DNA from: Pseudomonas sp. R5(2019)
GTDB lineage: Bacteria > Pseudomonadota > Gammaproteobacteria > Pseudomonadales > Pseudomonadaceae
Length of the DNA stretch: 64,000 bases
Assembly (NCBI RefSeq): GCF_009905435.1
Contig: NZ_JAAAMT010000018.1
Span: forward strand, 1-64,000
Reading direction: 5' to 3'
The position numbers were made by a program, and so were the translations under genes. Positions 62,300 to 64,000 of this stretch are shown piece by piece (position 1 is the first letter of the stretch; the number at the start of each line of letters is the position of its first letter). Under the pieces are notes generated by a model. It did no database searches, was not told the origin of the DNA, and was given only the letters and a program-made list of their open reading frames with translations.

Positions 62300-62572
62300 T
62301 TTATTTTTGTCCCTTTCAAAAGGTCTGCGGTTCGAGGTCGGCTGAAACCATATTTCGCTGAAGTCTTCTCAATCGGTGATTAGTAAGACATCCTTACTTT
62401 ATGGCCATTCGAGCCATACGGTCAATGCCGTTTCTACCTTCATAGATCGCGTGGGGTCTGCGTGGAGGCGTTGAGCGGAGAAATCATCACCTGCGCGCCG
62501 GCAGGGGGACGACTGAACAGTCGGCAACCTTCGTGTAGTCGAGACGCCCCTCCGGGCGATGACAACGTCAAC
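62300..62572. promoter_or_regulatory. Upstream region of the second carotenoid oxygenase
   Basis: A 270-base gap. AGTAAG-acatc-CTTACT at 62382-62398 is a short inverted repeat about 85 bases before the start and could be an operator. The part nearest the IS5 fragment is G+C-rich without a gene. Confidence 0.4.
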
Positions 62573-62860
62573 TCAGTTCAGCGAGACCATCGCCGCAAAG
62601 CTTTTCGCGAGCTTGTCGAAGCGTGTTGCGATACGGCGGTTCACCTTCAACCAACCAAACATCCGTTCGATGATATTGCGCTGTCGATACTTTGGCCGAT
62701 CAAACAGCCTGGGAAGGCCAGGCTTGGGCTTGCGTTTCATGGTACGCAGCGGGGTGACGGGCTGTATGCGTTGTCCGAAGCGGTGTCTCGGTACGGAACG
62801 CTTGCTGCAAATCGGGCTGAAAGCCTTTCCCATCGGGTGGCTTCGGGGGGAACTCAAAAG
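62573..62860 (-). pseudogene. IS5-family transposase C-terminal fragment
   Basis: The minus frame carries KPKPGLPRLFDRPKYRQRNI, IERMFGWLKVNRRIATRFDK, LAKSFAAMVSL, the conserved C-terminal YREK-type region of IS5 (IS427-like) transposases. It ends prematurely (N-stop) where homologues continue, and the N-terminal catalytic part is missing. It abuts and has replaced the end of the rraA-like gene. Confidence 0.8.
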
Positions 62861-62904
62861 CCAGCATTGGAAAACCTGAATCGCCTGTACTTGATACCCC
62901 CTGA

Positions 62905-63449
62905 AAACGAGTCTTGTCGATATGCCCTTGGGGGATGAAGACCGTGCCGCAGTTGTCGGCGATTACATAGTCGCCTTCGTTGACCGCAACACCTGCCATC
63001 TGGACGGGACAGGCCGCGTCGACCTGAACCACGCGGTTGCGCGCGCTGATCATGGTCACACCGCGGCCATAGACCGGGTAGCCGATTTCGGCACTGCCGT
63101 CGATGTCGCGGCTGCAACCGTCGATGATGCTGCCGCGTACGTTTTTGGCAACGGCGGCGTTGGCCAGGATGTCGCCCCAGCAGGAGATTCCCTCGATACC
63201 GCCGGCGATTACCAGCACCCGGTCTTCACTTTCGATAGCTTCGATCACCGGGGTGATCAAATGAACGGTAGGTGCGCGGTCGGTCTTGGCGGCCAGCTGT
63301 ACGGTGCTGGCTCGGCCGACCACTTTGGGGCAGTTCCACAGTGGACGCAGCCCGAACGTCGCGCCAGGCAGGCCGAGGAAGTCGAGGGCGTCGGACACGG
63401 TATTGGTGTCCAGTGCCTCCAACCGTTCTAGAACGGTGTCTTGGCTCAT
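62905..63449 (-). pseudogene. RraA-like / HMG aldolase gene truncated by IS5 DNA
   Basis: From MSQDTVLERLEALDTNTVSD, through VGRASTVQLAA, GGIEGISCWGDILANAAVAK, NVRGSIIDGCSRDIDGSAEI and DYVIADNCGTVFIPQGHIDK, this is the RraA-type aldolase family. The metal and substrate motif G-x20-R-D is seen as GCSRD. 4-Hydroxy-4-methyl-2-oxoglutarate aldolases of this family end gallate and protocatechuate 4,5-cleavage. After about residue 180 homology stops and the frame runs into IS5 sequence with no proper C-terminal helix. Probably inactive. Confidence 0.75.
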
Positions 63450-63521
63450 GGGTGAACCTCTCTGGTGAAGGAGGTTCTGAGTGTCGGACAGGTCAGCTCA
63501 TAGGTATATTACTAATAAAGG

Positions 63522-63690
63522 ATGTTTAACATACGCCGAACCTATGGAATAACCTTGATCAACTTTCGCCTGATTCGGCACCTATGGCTGTTCCTCGCTG
63601 TGGCTGAGGAGCAGAACTTTGGCCGCGCCGCCAAGCGCCTGGGTATGATCCAGCCGCCCTTAACCCTCGAGCGAGTTTCTGACCTGTACC
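63522..63690 (+). pseudogene. LysR-type regulator N-terminal fragment
   Basis: NFRLIRHLWLFLAVAEEQNF then GRAAKRLGMIQPPLTLE is a LysR winged-helix N-terminus (homologues continue PPLTEQI). Homology ends there; the rest of the frame is unrelated. Divergent from the rraA-like gene, as catabolic LysR genes often are. The body was deleted, joining it to the peptidase gene upstream region. Confidence 0.75.
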
Positions 63691-63783
63691 TACTTGGGGG
63701 TAACGAATGCGGGTTATCGCTAAGTACCTGTCAGGTTTCTAAACTCCTCGCACTCTCAATCATCGAACGTGGAGAAGGGAACA

Positions 63784-64000
63784 ATGCGCTTACGCGATCT
63801 AGGTATCAGCATCGGCCTGGGTAAACCCGGCGTTTACAACGCCATCACCGATGTGCCGGGCGTGCGAGTCGGCCATCACACGCTCAATGTCGAATCGGGC
63901 GAAACCTCTATCCATACCGGCGTCACCGTCATCGAGCCGCGGGCCGGTGCGGCACATCTTCAACCCTGCTTTGCCGGGGTGCATGTGCTCAATGGCAATG
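63784..64000 (+). CDS. P1/DmpA-family aminopeptidase, start only (cut by window edge)
   Basis: ATG 63784 after GGAGAAGGG opens a frame MRLRDLGISIGLGKPGVYNA, ITDVPGVRVGHHTLNV, HTGVTVIEPRAG, continuing past the window. This matches the N-terminus of S58 (DmpA/BapA) peptidases, which self-cleave and remove N-terminal residues from peptides or amides. The catalytic Ser lies beyond the edge. Confidence 0.85.
   Translation, partial: MRLRDLGISIGLGKPGVYNAITDVPGVRVGHHTLNVESGETSIHTGVTVIEPRAGAAHLQPCFAGVHVLNGN

Noticed and set aside
1..64000. CRISPR array or phage structural genes
   Set aside because: No regularly spaced repeats and no phage head, tail or lysis genes were seen; mobile DNA is limited to IS remnants and an integrase stub.

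Overview
The window reads as a Pseudomonas-type gammaproteobacterial chromosome (P. putida/P. nitroreducens-like). The reasons are the moderately high G+C, the vanAB and glutathione-independent fdhA genes, the IS66 and IS1182 remnants, and an 18-base attachment sequence identical to the end of the tRNA-Gly gene used by ICEclc-type islands. I saw no complete rRNA, tRNA or CRISPR array.

Layout. Bases 1-3300 are a mobile-DNA graveyard: an IS66 transposase tail, a frameshifted IS3-type orfA, an intact hipBA toxin-antitoxin pair, a tRNA-Gly-type att site and an integrase N-terminal stub. Bases 3340-15640 hold a LacI-controlled catabolic cluster: CoA-transferase, enoyl-CoA hydratase, ALDH, SDR, GMC oxidoreductase, DUF993 protein, a broken MHS transporter, a FucP-like permease and a LamB-like porin. 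Three GGAACGTTCC palindromes mark its control regions. Its substrate is unknown.

Bases 15600-62300 are a large aromatic catabolic region. A minus-strand operon (22253 to 16486) carries an ALDH, fdhA, vanA, vanB and an esterase. Divergent from it runs a hydroxycinnamoyl-CoA hydratase-lyase (ech/ferB type), an ADP-forming FerA-type acyl-CoA synthetase, a DUF3237 protein, a GMC oxidoreductase, a VanA-like Rieske oxygenase, an alpha/beta hydrolase, an ALDH, vanillin dehydrogenase, a second GMC oxidoreductase and another ALDH. An IS1182 relic and a fragment of a second FerA-type gene follow. Next come a lignostilbene-dioxygenase-type carotenoid oxygenase, a LysR regulator, a third Rieske oxygenase, ligW (5-carboxyvanillate decarboxylase), an acyl-CoA dehydrogenase, an MFS transporter, a PQQ/haem alcohol dehydrogenase and a carotenoid-oxygenase fragment. 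A DUF1302-DUF1329-YCF48-RND transport module and a second DUF3237 protein come after that. The right end has TetR, MarR and tandem-MarR regulators, an HpaBC-type phenol hydroxylase pair and a second full carotenoid oxygenase. Bases 62400-64000 are again damaged: an IS5 fragment, a truncated RraA/HMG-aldolase gene, a LysR fragment and the start of a P1/DmpA peptidase gene.

How it works together (inference). GMC and quinoprotein dehydrogenases plus ALDHs would oxidise side-chain alcohols of lignin dimers to acids. DUF3237 proteins would decarboxylate phenylcoumaran acids to stilbenes, and carotenoid oxygenases would cleave these. FerA-type ligase, Ech and Vdh would shorten cinnamate side chains. 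LigW would turn 5-carboxyvanillate into vanillate, VanAB would demethylate vanillate to protocatechuate, and FdhA would oxidise the released formaldehyde. This matches, family by family, the beta-5 (phenylcoumaran) lignin-dimer pathway described in Sphingobium SYK-6. CTTATATAAG-type palindromes lie in five promoter regions of the block. A related 15-base match before a MarR gene suggests that one regulator controls the set.
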